DNA of 64,000 bases from Streptomyces canus 299MFChir4.1. Its GTDB lineage: Bacteria; Actinomycetota; Actinomycetes; Streptomycetales; Streptomycetaceae. The first letter of the stretch is position 1. The number at the start of each line of letters is the position of its first letter. Made by a program: the position numbers and the translations under genes. Shown in pieces: positions 18,209 to 26,954 of this stretch. The notes under the pieces were generated by a model that saw only the letters and a list, made by a program, of their open reading frames with translations, was not told where the DNA came from and did not search any database. The stretch lies in assembly GCF_000383615.1 (NCBI RefSeq), contig NZ_KB911588.1, positions 310,001-374,000 of the forward strand, in the 5' to 3' direction.

Positions 18209-18820
18209 ATGGCAGGCGAGACCGTCATCACGGTCGTCGGCAATCTTGTCGATGACCCCGAGCTGCGCTTCACCCCTTCCGGTGCGGCGGTCGCGAAGTT
18301 CCGTGTCGCGTCCACCCCCCGCACCTTCGACCGTCAGACCAACGAGTGGAAGGACGGCGAAAGCCTGTTCCTGACCTGCTCGGTCTGGCGTCAGGCGGCG
18401 GAGAACGTCGCCGAGTCGCTCCAGCGAGGCATGCGCGTCATCGTGCAGGGCCGGCTGAAGCAGCGGTCCTACGAGGACCGTGAGGGCGTCAAGCGCACGG
18501 TCTACGAGTTGGACGTCGAGGAAGTCGGCGCCAGCCTGCGCAGTGCCACGGCCAAGGTCACCAAGACTGCCGGCGGTGCCGGACGTGGTGGCCAGGGCGG
18601 TTACAGCGGCGGTGGCGGTGGCGGTGGCGGCCAGGGTGGCGGCGGCTGGGGCGGTGGCCCCGGCGGCGGTCAGCAGGGCGGCGGCGCTCCGGCCGATGAC
18701 CCCTGGGCGACCGGCGCTCCCGCCGGTGGCAGCCCGGCCGGCGGCGGTGGCGGTGGCTGGGGTGGAAACTCCGGCGGCGGCGGCGGTGGCGGCGGCTACT
18801 CGGACGAGCCCCCCTTCTAG
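18209..18820 (+). CDS. ssb: Single-stranded DNA-binding protein
   Basis: A 203-residue SSB. The OB fold occupies residues 1-~115 (GETVITVVGNLVDDPELRFT, SLFLTCSVWRQAAENVAESL, GRLKQRSYEDREG). A long Gly-rich linker follows, ending in the acidic tip SDEPPF that binds partner proteins. The linker's GGCGGTGGC repeats make this stretch prone to length variation. It lies between rpsF and rpsR in the usual actinobacterial order, which ties SSB supply to growth. Confidence 0.98.
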   Translation: MAGETVITVVGNLVDDPELRFTPSGAAVAKFRVASTPRTFDRQTNEWKDGESLFLTCSVWRQAAENVAESLQRGMRVIVQGRLKQRSYEDREGVKRTVYELDVEEVGASLRSATAKVTKTAGGAGRGGQGGYSGGGGGGGGQGGGGWGGGPGGGQQGGGAPADDPWATGAPAGGSPAGGGGGGWGGNSGGGGGGGGYSDEPPF

Positions 18821-18877
18821 GCCCTGGGCCGAGGGGTGGGTCGTACCCACACTTCTTGATCACACAGGAGAAACACC

Positions 18878-19114
18878 ATGGCGAAGCCGCCTGTGCGCAA
18901 GCCTAAGAAGAAGGTCTGCGCTTTCTGCAAGGACAAGGTCACGTACGTGGACTACAAGGACACGAACATGCTGCGGAAGTTCATTTCCGACCGCGGCAAG
19001 ATCCGTGCCCGCCGCGTGACCGGCAACTGCACGCAGCACCAGCGTGACGTCGCCACGGCTGTCAAGAACAGCCGTGAGATGGCGCTGCTGCCCTACACCT
19101 CCACCGCGCGATAA
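18878..19114 (+). CDS. rpsR: 30S ribosomal protein S18
   Basis: A 78-residue S18 starting MAKPPVRKPKKKVCAFCKDK. The Cys pair CAFC and a further Cys in GNCTQHQ point to the zinc-binding (C+) type. Streptomyces genomes usually carry a second, Cys-less copy elsewhere that is induced by low zinc. CACAGGAGAAACACC precedes the ATG. Confidence 0.97.
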   Translation: MAKPPVRKPKKKVCAFCKDKVTYVDYKDTNMLRKFISDRGKIRARRVTGNCTQHQRDVATAVKNSREMALLPYTSTAR

Positions 19115-19132
19115 GGGAAGGGTGACCGACTA

Positions 19133-19579
19133 ATGAAGATCATCCTCACCCACGAGGTCTCTGGCCTCGGTGCCGCGGGCGACGTCGTCGACGTCAAGGA
19201 CGGTTACGCTCGCAACTACCTGATCCCGCGGAACTTTGCGATCCGCTGGACCAAGGGCGGCGAGAAGGACGTCGAGCAGATTCGTCGTGCTCGCAAGATC
19301 CACGAGATCCAGACCATCGAGCAGGCCAACCAGGTGAAGGCCCAGCTCGAGGGCGTCAAGGTCCGCCTGGCCGTCCGCTCCGGCGACGCCGGTCGTCTCT
19401 TCGGTTCTGTCACCCCTGCCGACGTCGCTTCCGCGATCAAGGCTTCCGGTGGCCCCGAGGTCGACAAGCGCCGCATCGAGCTGGGTTCGCCCATCAAGAC
19501 CCTGGGCTCCCACGAGACGTCCGTGCGTCTGCACCCCGAGGTTGCCGCCAAGGTCAACATCGAGGTCGTCGCGGCCTGA
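19133..19579 (+). CDS. rplI: 50S ribosomal protein L9
   Basis: A 148-residue L9. The N-terminal domain has MKIILTHEVSGLGAAGDVVD and KDGYARNYLIPRNFA. A helical connector and the C-terminal RNA-binding domain (GRLFGSVTPADVASAI) follow. It begins 19 bases after rpsR and ends the operon at a strong terminator. Confidence 0.98.
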   Translation: MKIILTHEVSGLGAAGDVVDVKDGYARNYLIPRNFAIRWTKGGEKDVEQIRRARKIHEIQTIEQANQVKAQLEGVKVRLAVRSGDAGRLFGSVTPADVASAIKASGGPEVDKRRIELGSPIKTLGSHETSVRLHPEVAAKVNIEVVAA

Positions 19580-19605
19580 CCGCTGCGGTTGTCCTGAGTA
19601 TTGGT

Positions 19606-19640
19606 GAGAGGGGCCGTACCTACGAGGTACGGCCCCTCTT
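19606..19640 (+). terminator. Terminator of the rpsF-ssb-rpsR-rplI operon
   Basis: 14-bp arms AGAGGGGCCGTACC and GGTACGGCCCCTCT with a 5-base loop, followed by a short T run. Confidence 0.9.
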
Positions 19641-19670
19641 GCATGCCCGAGCGGTTGTGGAACGCGTGGT

Positions 19671-19684
19671 GTTTCACGTGAAAC
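19671..19684. promoter_or_regulatory. parS site
   Basis: Perfect GTTTCACGTGAAAC, the first of two sites with starts 29 bases apart in the convergent rplI/MATE spacer. Confidence 0.93.
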
Positions 19685-19699
19685 GTGACGGCCCGCGAT

Positions 19700-19713
19700 G
19701 TTTCACGTGAAAC
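19700..19713. promoter_or_regulatory. parS site
   Basis: Perfect GTTTCACGTGAAAC, the second of the pair, only 2 bases beyond the MATE stop codon. Confidence 0.93.
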
Positions 19714-19715
19714 GG

Positions 19716-21053
19716 TCAGCGGGTCGCGCCGGTGACGAGCCAGCGGCCTGAGCGGGTGCGCAGCCAGAGCGTCAGCATGCGGATCACCATCATGAGCGTC
19801 ATCGCTGCCCACAGTGCGGTGAGACCGCCATTCAGTGCCGGCACGAGCAGCGCTACGGGAGCGAAGACGGCCAGGGTGATCACCATGGCCCAGGCGAGAT
19901 AGGGACCGTCGCCCGCTCCCATCAGTACGCCGTCCAGGACGAAGACGACACCGCAGATCGGCTGGGAGAGAGCCACGATCACCAGTGCGGGCAGAGCAGT
20001 GTCACTGACCGCAGAGTCACTTGTGAACAGGGGAAGAAACAGCGGTCGTGAGAGGACGACCAGTCCACCGAGAAGGACTCCGACCGCGATGCCCCACTCC
20101 ACCATCCGACGGCATGCCTGCCGCGCGCCTTCGGTGTCGCCGGCGCCCAGATAGCGCCCGATGATGGCCTGCCCGGCGATGGCGATGGCGTCCAGTGCGA
20201 AGGCGAGCAGGCTCCACAGGGACAGGATGATCTGATGGGCGGCGATGTCGGCGTCACCGAGGCGAGCCGCGACGGCTGTTGCGATCATCAGGATCGCCCT
20301 CAGGGAAAGCGTGCGGACGAGCAGAGGGACACCGGCTTGGGCGGAGGTCCTGATCCCTGCGGCGTCGGGGCGCAGAGAGGCGCCGTGTCTGCGGGCTCCG
20401 CGGACGACGACCACGAGATAGGCGGCGGCCATGCCGCACTGGGCGATGACTGTGCCCCAGGCGGAGCCCGCGATGCCGAGGTCGGCGCCGTAGACGAGGC
20501 CTGCGTTGAGGACGGCGTTGGCTACGAAGCCGGCGATGGCGACGTAGAGGGGAGTCTTGGTGTCCTGCAGTCCTCGGAGTACCCCGGTCGAAGCGAGCAC
20601 CACCAGCATGGCCGGGATGCCGAGCGCCGAGATGCGCAGATAAGTGGTCGCGTAGGGAGCAGCGGTGTCGGAAGCGCCGAAGAGCTCCACGATCGACGGC
20701 GCGGTGGGCAGGACGGTGGCAATGACGGCAGCACCGAGCAGCAGCGCCAGCCAGATGCCGTCCATACCCTGGCGGATGGCGGCCTGGAGATCGCCCGCTC
20801 CTACACGCCGGGCGACGGCGGCCGTGGTGGCGTAGGCGAGGAAGACGAAGACGCTGACGGCTGTCGTGAGCAGGGCCGAGGCGATGCCGAGACCGGCGAG
20901 TTGGGCGGTGCCCAGGTGGCCGACGATCGCACTGTCGACCATGACGAAGAGGGGCTCGGCGACGAGCGCGCCGAAGGCCGGAACGGCGAGTGCGACGATC
21001 TCGCGGTCGTGTTGTCGCCGGGTGGCCCTGGGGGTCGCGGACGCCTGTGTCAT
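19716..21053 (-). CDS. MATE-family efflux transporter
   Basis: A 445-residue protein with about 12 hydrophobic segments in two similar halves (LAVPAFGALVAEPLFVMVDSAIVG; RTLSLRAILMIATAVAARLGDADIAAHQI). PLFVMVDSAIVGHLGTAQLAG and AAHQIILSLW are MATE/DinF signatures, so it is a cation-coupled drug or metabolite exporter. The ATG at 21053 is preferred over the TTG at 21062. The gene faces rplI and is divergent from dnaB. DnaA-box-like sequences start 15 bases upstream of it. Confidence 0.92.
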   Translation of the reverse strand: MTQASATPRATRRQHDREIVALAVPAFGALVAEPLFVMVDSAIVGHLGTAQLAGLGIASALLTTAVSVFVFLAYATTAAVARRVGAGDLQAAIRQGMDGIWLALLLGAAVIATVLPTAPSIVELFGASDTAAPYATTYLRISALGIPAMLVVLASTGVLRGLQDTKTPLYVAIAGFVANAVLNAGLVYGADLGIAGSAWGTVIAQCGMAAAYLVVVVRGARRHGASLRPDAAGIRTSAQAGVPLLVRTLSLRAILMIATAVAARLGDADIAAHQIILSLWSLLAFALDAIAIAGQAIIGRYLGAGDTEGARQACRRMVEWGIAVGVLLGGLVVLSRPLFLPLFTSDSAVSDTALPALVIVALSQPICGVVFVLDGVLMGAGDGPYLAWAMVITLAVFAPVALLVPALNGGLTALWAAMTLMMVIRMLTLWLRTRSGRWLVTGATR

Positions 21054-21067
21054 GTGCACCAATCTAA

Positions 21068-21330
21068 TCGTCCACAGGTAAGCGATGCAATCGATGTTAG
21101 ACCCTTACCCGTGTTCGGGACGTGCGTGCCGGTGTGTACAGTTCGAACTGATCTTGAGCCGACCGGGAAAGTTTTTCTTCTGCACAGCCGGTGGACGGCG
21201 AAGATGCAGGTCAGGGCATGCTTTTGCCGATGGAGCGGAGCTTGTTCACAGGGCTGTCCACCGGGTCGTGCACAGGTTTTGCGGAGTTCTCCACAGCATC
21301 CGGGCCGTCGTCCACATGGCCTGTGGATAA
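21068..21330. promoter_or_regulatory. DnaA-box cluster upstream of dnaB
   Basis: The 459-base spacer between the MATE gene and dnaB holds several DnaA-box-like 9-mers: TCGTCCACA at 21068 and again at 21308, TTGTTCACA at 21242, TTCTCCACA at 21287 and TTATCCACA on the minus strand at 21322-21330. Streptomyces boxes are close to TTGTCCACA. Four lie within 90 bases. They suggest DnaA control of dnaB transcription or DnaA titration (inference). Confidence 0.65.
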
Positions 21331-21512
21331 CCAGATTGGCTGACGGTGCCGACGGGCCTACGGTGGTCCGGCGCCCGCTCCGTCCGTCGGCTTGTAAACC
21401 ATCACAAAACCGACGCGCCAGAACCGGAGTTGGGCGTCTCATTTGTCAGTGCCGTGCCGTAGAACTGAGAAGCACGGCGAGGTCCGCTCGGCGGACGGGA
21501 GGAGGTGGCTCG

Positions 21513-22991
21513 GTGAGTATTTCCGAGCCCTTGGACGACCCGTGGGCCGACAGCGGTCCCAGTGATCGTCTGCCTTCCTCGCGTCGCCGCGGCGACGGGG
21601 GCCGGGGGCGCGGCGAGCAGCACGACCGCGGCAGGGACACGGACACATGGGAGGGCGGGGGCACGGCCTTCGAGCGGGTCCCGCCCCAGGACCTGGACGC
21701 CGAGCAGTCCGTCCTCGGCGGCATGCTTCTGTCCAAGGACGCCATCGCGGACGTCGTCGAGGTCCTCAAGGGCCACGACTTCTACAAGCCCGCCCACGAG
21801 ACGATCTTCCAGGCGATTCTGGACGTCTACGCCAAGGGCGAGCCGGCCGACCCCATCACGATCGCCGCTGAGCTCACCAAGCGCGGCGAGATCAACAAGG
21901 TCGGCGGCGCATCGTATCTGCACACCCTCGTCCAGACCGTTCCGACGGCGGCGAACGCCGAGTACTACGCGGAGATCGTCCACGAGCGGGCCGTCCTGCG
22001 GCGCCTGGTCGAGGCGGGGACGCGCATCACCCAGATGGGATACGCGGCCGACGACGACGTCGACGAGATCGTCAACCGCGCCCAGGCCGAGATCTACGCG
22101 GTCACCGAGCAGCGCACCAGCGAGGACTATCTGCCGCTCGGCGACATCATGGAGGGCGCGCTCGACGAGATCGAGGCGATCGGTTCGCGCAGCGGCGAGA
22201 TGACCGGTGTGCCGACCGGCTTCACCGACCTCGACTCGCTCACCAACGGCCTGCACCCGGGTCAGATGATCGTCATCGCGGCCCGTCCCGCCATGGGCAA
22301 GTCCACCCTCGCGCTGGACTTCGCCCGCGCGGCCTCGATCAAGCACAACCTGCCCAGCGTCATCTTCTCCCTGGAGATGGGGCGCAACGAGATCGCGATG
22401 CGTCTCCTGTCGGCCGAGGCGCGGGTGGCCCTGCATCACATGCGTTCGGGCACCATGACGGACGAGGACTGGACCCGGCTGGCGCGCAGGATGCCCGAGG
22501 TGTCCTCAGCACCGCTCTACATCGACGACTCCCCGAACCTGTCGATGATGGAGATCCGGGCGAAATGCCGGCGGCTGAAGCAGCGCAACGACATCAAGCT
22601 CGTGATCATCGACTATCTGCAGCTGATGCAGGCCGGTGGTTCCAAGCGCTCCGAGAGCCGTCAGCAGGAAGTCTCGGACATGTCCCGTAACCTCAAGCTC
22701 CTGGCCAAGGAGCTGGAGGTCCCGGTGATCGCGCTCTCGCAGCTCAACCGCGGTCCCGAGCAGCGCACCGACAAGAAGCCCATGGTGTCCGACCTGCGTG
22801 AGTCCGGGTCCATCGAGCAGGACGCCGACATGGTGATCCTGCTGCACCGTGAGGACGCCTACGAGAAGGAGTCGCCCCGCGCGGGCGAGGCGGACATCAT
22901 CGTGGGCAAGCACCGTAACGGCCCGACGGCGACGATCACCGTCGCCTTCCAGGGCCACTACTCGCGCTTCGTGGACATGGCTCAGACGTGA
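21513..22991 (+). CDS. dnaB: Replicative DNA helicase DnaB
   Basis: A 492-residue hexameric helicase. Residues 1-~50 are an Arg/Gly/Asp-rich lead. The N-terminal helical domain (LDAEQSVLGGMLLSKDAIADV) is followed by the RecA-like motor with Walker A ARPAMGKSTL, Walker B LVIIDYLQLM and motif H4 DLRESGSIEQDADMVILLHR. The frame is open from 20235, but GGGAGGAGG precedes the GTG at 21513 and gives the expected length. No intein interrupts the motor domain. It is preceded by a cluster of DnaA boxes. Confidence 0.96.
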   Translation: MSISEPLDDPWADSGPSDRLPSSRRRGDGGRGRGEQHDRGRDTDTWEGGGTAFERVPPQDLDAEQSVLGGMLLSKDAIADVVEVLKGHDFYKPAHETIFQAILDVYAKGEPADPITIAAELTKRGEINKVGGASYLHTLVQTVPTAANAEYYAEIVHERAVLRRLVEAGTRITQMGYAADDDVDEIVNRAQAEIYAVTEQRTSEDYLPLGDIMEGALDEIEAIGSRSGEMTGVPTGFTDLDSLTNGLHPGQMIVIAARPAMGKSTLALDFARAASIKHNLPSVIFSLEMGRNEIAMRLLSAEARVALHHMRSGTMTDEDWTRLARRMPEVSSAPLYIDDSPNLSMMEIRAKCRRLKQRNDIKLVIIDYLQLMQAGGSKRSESRQQEVSDMSRNLKLLAKELEVPVIALSQLNRGPEQRTDKKPMVSDLRESGSIEQDADMVILLHREDAYEKESPRAGEADIIVGKHRNGPTATITVAFQGHYSRFVDMAQT

Positions 22992-23085
22992 GGTCCGCGC
23001 CTCGCGGCATCGGTGTCGGCCGTCCACCATCTCCCCGGGGCTAAAGAAGTCGACGTCCGCGTCCCTCGCGGGATGGACTGGGGGC

Positions 23086-24471
23086 ATGACGACATCTCAG
23101 GAAGAGCTGCTTCCCGGCACGCGCCGGGCGCTGCTGCACCGGATCGCCGTGGCCCAGGCGGAGGGCAGGGCACCCTCACTGGTCGCGGCGGTCGTGCGGG
23201 ACGGACGGACCGTGTGGCACGGCACGCGCACCTCGGTGGACGGGCACGGCCCGGACGAGAACGTGCAGTACCGCATCGGCTCGATCACCAAGACCTTCAC
23301 CGCCGTCCTCGTCCTGCGACTGCGTGACGAGGGGCTGCTCGACCTCGGCGACCCACTGGAGAAGCACGTACCCGGCACGGGAGCGGGGGAGGCCACCATC
23401 GCCGAACTCCTCGCCCACACCGGTGGATTGGCCGCCGAGTCCCCAGCGCCCTGGTGGGAGCGCACCTCAGGGGCTCTGCGTCCCGAACTCGCCGACGTAC
23501 TGGGCGAGAATCCCTTCCTTCATCCGGCGGGACGACTCTTCCACTACTCGAACCCCGGCTACACCCTGCTGGGAGCACTCGTCGAGAAGCTGCGCGGGGC
23601 TCCGTGGGAGGAGGTGCTCCGGCGTGAAGTACTCACACCTCTTGGTCTCGGCCGTACGAGTGGCCGACCGGAAGCACCCCATGCGGGCGGTTGGGCGGTC
23701 CATCCGTGGGCCGACGTGATGCTGCCCGAGCCGTCCGAGGACCTCGGACGCATGGCTCCAGCCGGGCAACTCTGGTCCACGACAGAAGACTTGGCACGCT
23801 TCGCGGACTTCCTGGCGCACGGGGACGACCGGGTGTTGTGCGCGGAGACCGTGCGTCAGATGCGCACGCCCGCGGCACCCTCCGGGACGGGGGATCTCGC
23901 CGACGGTGCCACGTACGGGCTCGGGTTGCAGATCCAGCACCGCGACGGACGGCTGCTCGTGGGCCATTCGGGCTCGCTGCCGGGCTTCCTCGCGAATCTC
24001 ACGATCAGCGTGACGGACGATGTCGCCGCGGTCGTGCTGGCCAACTGCACGTCTGGCCCGCTGCTGTCCGTCGTAGGGGCCGATCTCGTACGGATCGTCG
24101 CCGAGGCCGAGCCCAGGATCCCCGAGCCGTGGCGCCCGCTGCGGGAAGCCGATGCACCCGCACTGGAGTTGGCGGGTCAGTGGTACTGGGGAACGAACGG
24201 ATTCGCCCTACGGCTGACGGCGGATGGACTCGTCTCGCTGGAGCCCCTGTCGGGCGCAGGCCGGCGCTCGCGGTTCCGGGCCAACGCCGACGGCACCTGG
24301 ACCGGCCTGGAGGGCTACTTCCAAGGAGAGGTCCTCAAGGCCGTACGGCGGCCTGACGGATCCGTGGACCATCTCGACCTCGGTTCGTTCGTGTTCGCCC
24401 GGCAGCCGTACGACGAGGGGTCTTCCGTGCCGGGTGGAGTGGACCCGGAGGGGTGGCGCGGCATCGGCTAG
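23086..24471 (+). CDS. Class C beta-lactamase-like serine hydrolase
   Basis: A 461-residue protein of the beta-lactamase/DD-peptidase (PF00144) fold. The three active-site motifs are visible: SITK (residues 66-69), YSN (154-156) and HSG (near 293). No signal peptide is apparent, so it probably acts in the cytoplasm, where many relatives are esterases or peptidases, not resistance enzymes. The C-terminal ~90 residues form a beta-rich lipocalin-like domain (LELAGQWYWGTNGFALRLTA). The ATG at 23086 follows a GGGGG ribosome site, and the gene starts 95 bases after dnaB. Confidence 0.88.
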   Translation: MTTSQEELLPGTRRALLHRIAVAQAEGRAPSLVAAVVRDGRTVWHGTRTSVDGHGPDENVQYRIGSITKTFTAVLVLRLRDEGLLDLGDPLEKHVPGTGAGEATIAELLAHTGGLAAESPAPWWERTSGALRPELADVLGENPFLHPAGRLFHYSNPGYTLLGALVEKLRGAPWEEVLRREVLTPLGLGRTSGRPEAPHAGGWAVHPWADVMLPEPSEDLGRMAPAGQLWSTTEDLARFADFLAHGDDRVLCAETVRQMRTPAAPSGTGDLADGATYGLGLQIQHRDGRLLVGHSGSLPGFLANLTISVTDDVAAVVLANCTSGPLLSVVGADLVRIVAEAEPRIPEPWRPLREADAPALELAGQWYWGTNGFALRLTADGLVSLEPLSGAGRRSRFRANADGTWTGLEGYFQGEVLKAVRRPDGSVDHLDLGSFVFARQPYDEGSSVPGGVDPEGWRGIG

Positions 24472-24496
24472 GCATCCCTGGCCGGTTGGCCGAAGC

Positions 24497-24526
24497 GGCG
24501 CCCTGTTTCACGTGAAACAGGGCGCC
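24497..24526. promoter_or_regulatory. parS site within a 30-bp perfect palindrome
   Basis: GTTTCACGTGAAAC at 24505-24518, extended by GGCGCCCT and AGGGCGCC. It lies between two convergent genes and could also form a transcript hairpin. Confidence 0.93.
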
Positions 24527-24560
24527 TTGCCGTGCAGTGAGGAAGCGGCCACGGCGAGGA

Positions 24561-25013
24561 TCAGAGAGCCAGTTTGAAGCCCACGTGTGAGGCTGTGAAA
24601 CCGAGCCGTTCGTAGAAGCGGTGGGCGTCCGTGCGGGTGCTGTCGGATGTCAGCTGTACCAACTGGCAGTTCTGACGGCGGGATTCCTCGATGGCCCACT
24701 CGATGAGCCGGGACCCGAGCCCACTGCCGCGCTCGTCGGCGTGGACGCGCACCCCTTCGATGATCGATCTCGTGGCACCGCGCCGTGACAGCCCCGGGAC
24801 GACGGTGAGCTGCAGCGTGCCGACCACGCGATCCTTCCGCGTGGCGACGACCAGATGCTGGTTCGGGTCGCAGGAGAGGCGTTCCAGCGCGGCCAGATAG
24901 GGGGCCAGGTCGTACGGGGACTCACGCTGGGCGCCCAAGGGGTCGTCGGCGAGCATGTCGACGATCGCGGAGACGTCGTCCGTCGTGGCAGGCCGAATGT
25001 CGAGTTCTCCCAT
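24561..25013 (-). CDS. GNAT-family N-acetyltransferase
   Basis: A 150-residue acetyltransferase. DIRPATTDDVSAIVDML is a typical GNAT start, and the acetyl-CoA loop appears as VHADERGSGLGSRLIEWAI, followed by LTSDSTRTDAHRFYERLGF. No Shine-Dalgarno is seen. A -10-like TAGGGT sits 6 bases before the ATG on the minus strand, which fits a leaderless mRNA. The substrate is unknown. The divergent-looking MarR gene lies immediately upstream on the same strand (9-base gap). Confidence 0.88.
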   Translation of the reverse strand: MGELDIRPATTDDVSAIVDMLADDPLGAQRESPYDLAPYLAALERLSCDPNQHLVVATRKDRVVGTLQLTVVPGLSRRGATRSIIEGVRVHADERGSGLGSRLIEWAIEESRRQNCQLVQLTSDSTRTDAHRFYERLGFTASHVGFKLAL

Positions 25014-25022
25014 GTCCGAACC

Positions 25023-25505
25023 CTATGCGGGGCACTCGTGTGCGGGCACCGCAGGTGTGCCGAGGGCCTCCAGGGCTCGTACGAGGGGGGCGAGTTCGGG
25101 GTGGGTGGCGGCTTGGTCGAGGGCTTCTCGGAGGGCCTTCTCGTTGGTGGGGCGGGCTTGGTCGAGGAGGGTGCGGCCGGTGTCGGTGACGTCGGCGTAG
25201 ATGCCGCGGCGGTCGGTGGGGCAGAGGTAGCGGGCGAGCAGGCCGCGGTCATCGAGGCGGGTGACCAGGCGGGTGGTGGCGCTCTGGCTGAGGACGACGG
25301 CGTCGGCGACCTGTTTCATCTGCAGGTGTCCGCCCTCGCCGTCGTGCTGGCGGCCCAGGACGTCGAGCAGGGAGTACTCGCGCACGCTGAGGTCGTGGGC
25401 GGACTGCAGGGCCTTCTCGATGTGTGCCTCGATCCGTCCGTGCAGCAGGGAGAGCGCGCACCGGCCCTGGGCGAGGGCCGTGAGCAAGGGGTCTGTGGCG
25501 GTCAT
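25023..25505 (-). CDS. MarR-family transcriptional regulator
   Basis: A 160-residue winged-helix regulator. The DNA-binding region is VREYSLLDVLGRQ, then QVADAVVLSQSATTRLVTRLDDRGLLARYLCPTDRRGIYADVTDTGR, the classic recognition helix plus beta wing. The start is the ATG at 25505, with GGAGGACGCAGG upstream. The open frame to 25616 would cover the operator. It is divergent from an MFS exporter gene, a standard arrangement in which MarR represses both until a ligand binds. Confidence 0.92.
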   Translation of the reverse strand: MTATDPLLTALAQGRCALSLLHGRIEAHIEKALQSAHDLSVREYSLLDVLGRQHDGEGGHLQMKQVADAVVLSQSATTRLVTRLDDRGLLARYLCPTDRRGIYADVTDTGRTLLDQARPTNEKALREALDQAATHPELAPLVRALEALGTPAVPAHECPA

Positions 25506-25560
25506 GGGGCCTGCGTCCTCCGTCCCGAGGTGCCTGCCCGGGAGGCAGGAACGATCCGCG

Positions 25561-25648
25561 ATTACCATCGCTTGCCAATATAAAGCGTCTGCAATTATTG
25601 TGAGCGTGCGCAACATGCTCCTGCAATCGTCTGGGAAGGTGTCCCCCC
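25561..25648. promoter_or_regulatory. Divergent marR/MFS promoter-operator region
   Basis: An unusually AT-rich patch for this genome (CCAATATAAAG and GCAATTATTGTG at ~25575-25602). The outer CAATA and TATTG arms, 15 bases apart, are a plausible MarR operator. It overlaps the likely divergent promoters. Confidence 0.55.
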
Positions 25649-26857
25649 ATGCCGCTCGCGCTTCTGGCCCTCGCGATCGGGGCCTTCGGAATCGGAACGA
25701 CCGAGTTCGTGATCATGGGGCTGCTGCCCGAGGTCGCGGACGACTTCGGGGTCTCCATCCCCACCGCCGGCTTCCTGGTCACCGGCTACGCGCTCGGCGT
25801 CATGTTCGGCGCCCCGCTGATGACCGCCCTCGGCACCAAGATCTCGCGCAAGCGGATGCTGATGCTGCTGATGGGGCTGTTCATCGTCGGCAACCTGCTC
25901 TCCGCCCTCGCCACGGCCTTCACAGTGATGCTGATCGGCCGCGTGGTCGCCTCCCTCGCCCACGGAGCCTTCTTCGGTATCGGCTCGGTCGTCGCCGCCG
26001 ACCTGGTGGCTCCGGACAAGAAGGCAGGAGCCATCGCGATGATGTTCACCGGACTGACCGTCGCCAATGTCGTCGGCGTCCCCCTGGGCACGCTGATCGG
26101 TCAGAGCGCCGGCTGGCGTCTCACCTTCGCGATCGTCGCGGCCCTCGGTGTCGTCGGTCTGGTCGGCATAGCCAAGCTCGTCCCCGAGATGCCCAGGCCG
26201 GAGGGCGTGCGCCTGCGTCACGAACTGGCCGCTTTCAAGAACGCCCAGGTGCTGCTCGCCATGGCGATGACCGTCCTCGGCTTCGGCGGTGTCTTCGCCG
26301 CCATCACCTACATCGCGCCGATGATGACCCACGTGACCGGCTTCGCCGACGGCTCGGTGACCTGGCTGCTGGTCCTCTTCGGCCTCGGCATGGTCGGCGG
26401 CAACCTCGTGGGCGGCAAGTACGCCGACCGGGCCCTGATGCCCATGCTGTACGTCTCCCTGGGCGCCCTGGCCGTCGTGCTCGCGCTGTTCACGCTCACC
26501 GCGCACCACAAGGTCCTGGCCGGCGTCACGATCGCTCTCATCGGCGCCCTGGGCTTCGCGACCGTGCCGCCGCTCCAGAAGAGGGTCCTCGACCAGGCGC
26601 ACGCGGCCCCGACGCTCGCCTCGGCCGTCAACATCGGCGCCTTCAACTTGGGCAACGCCCTCTCCGCCTGGCTGGGCGGCCTGGTCATCTCGGCCGGCTT
26701 CGGTTACACCGCCCCCAACTGGGTGGGCGCGACCCTGGCCACGGGCGCTCTCCTCCTGGCGTTCCTCTCGGCCGTGCTGGAGCGCCGGGACAGCGCTCCC
26801 AGCGCCGTGGTCGCGGGGGCGACACTCGCGGAGCAACGGACCGCGGTGCGCCACTGA
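25649..26857 (+). CDS. MFS (DHA1-type) drug exporter
   Basis: A 402-residue protein with 12 hydrophobic segments. GTTEFVIMGLLPEVADDFGVSI and the loop motif GAPLMTALGTKISRKRMLML match the DHA1 group that includes arabinose and chloramphenicol exporters. The proton-antiporter motif region VANVVGVPLGTLIGQ is present in segment 5. GGAAGGTG precedes the ATG. It is divergent from marR, so it is probably induced by a compound sensed by that protein. The exact substrate cannot be told. Confidence 0.92.
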   Translation: MPLALLALAIGAFGIGTTEFVIMGLLPEVADDFGVSIPTAGFLVTGYALGVMFGAPLMTALGTKISRKRMLMLLMGLFIVGNLLSALATAFTVMLIGRVVASLAHGAFFGIGSVVAADLVAPDKKAGAIAMMFTGLTVANVVGVPLGTLIGQSAGWRLTFAIVAALGVVGLVGIAKLVPEMPRPEGVRLRHELAAFKNAQVLLAMAMTVLGFGGVFAAITYIAPMMTHVTGFADGSVTWLLVLFGLGMVGGNLVGGKYADRALMPMLYVSLGALAVVLALFTLTAHHKVLAGVTIALIGALGFATVPPLQKRVLDQAHAAPTLASAVNIGAFNLGNALSAWLGGLVISAGFGYTAPNWVGATLATGALLLAFLSAVLERRDSAPSAVVAGATLAEQRTAVRH

Positions 26858-26898
26858 AGCGTGATGCACCACTGAAACCGCATGGCCCGCAGCCGGGT

Positions 26899-26942
26899 AC
26901 GACGGCGCCGGTTCCCCGAAACCCGGGGCGCCGGCGCCGTCG
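26899..26942. terminator. Long hairpin between convergent genes
   Basis: Arms ACGACGGCGCCGG and CCGGCGCCGTCGT enclose an inner CCCCG/CGGGG stem. It lies between the MFS exporter and the tandem acetyltransferase. There is no T run. Confidence 0.75.
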
Positions 26943-26954
26943 TGCAGGCGTGCC

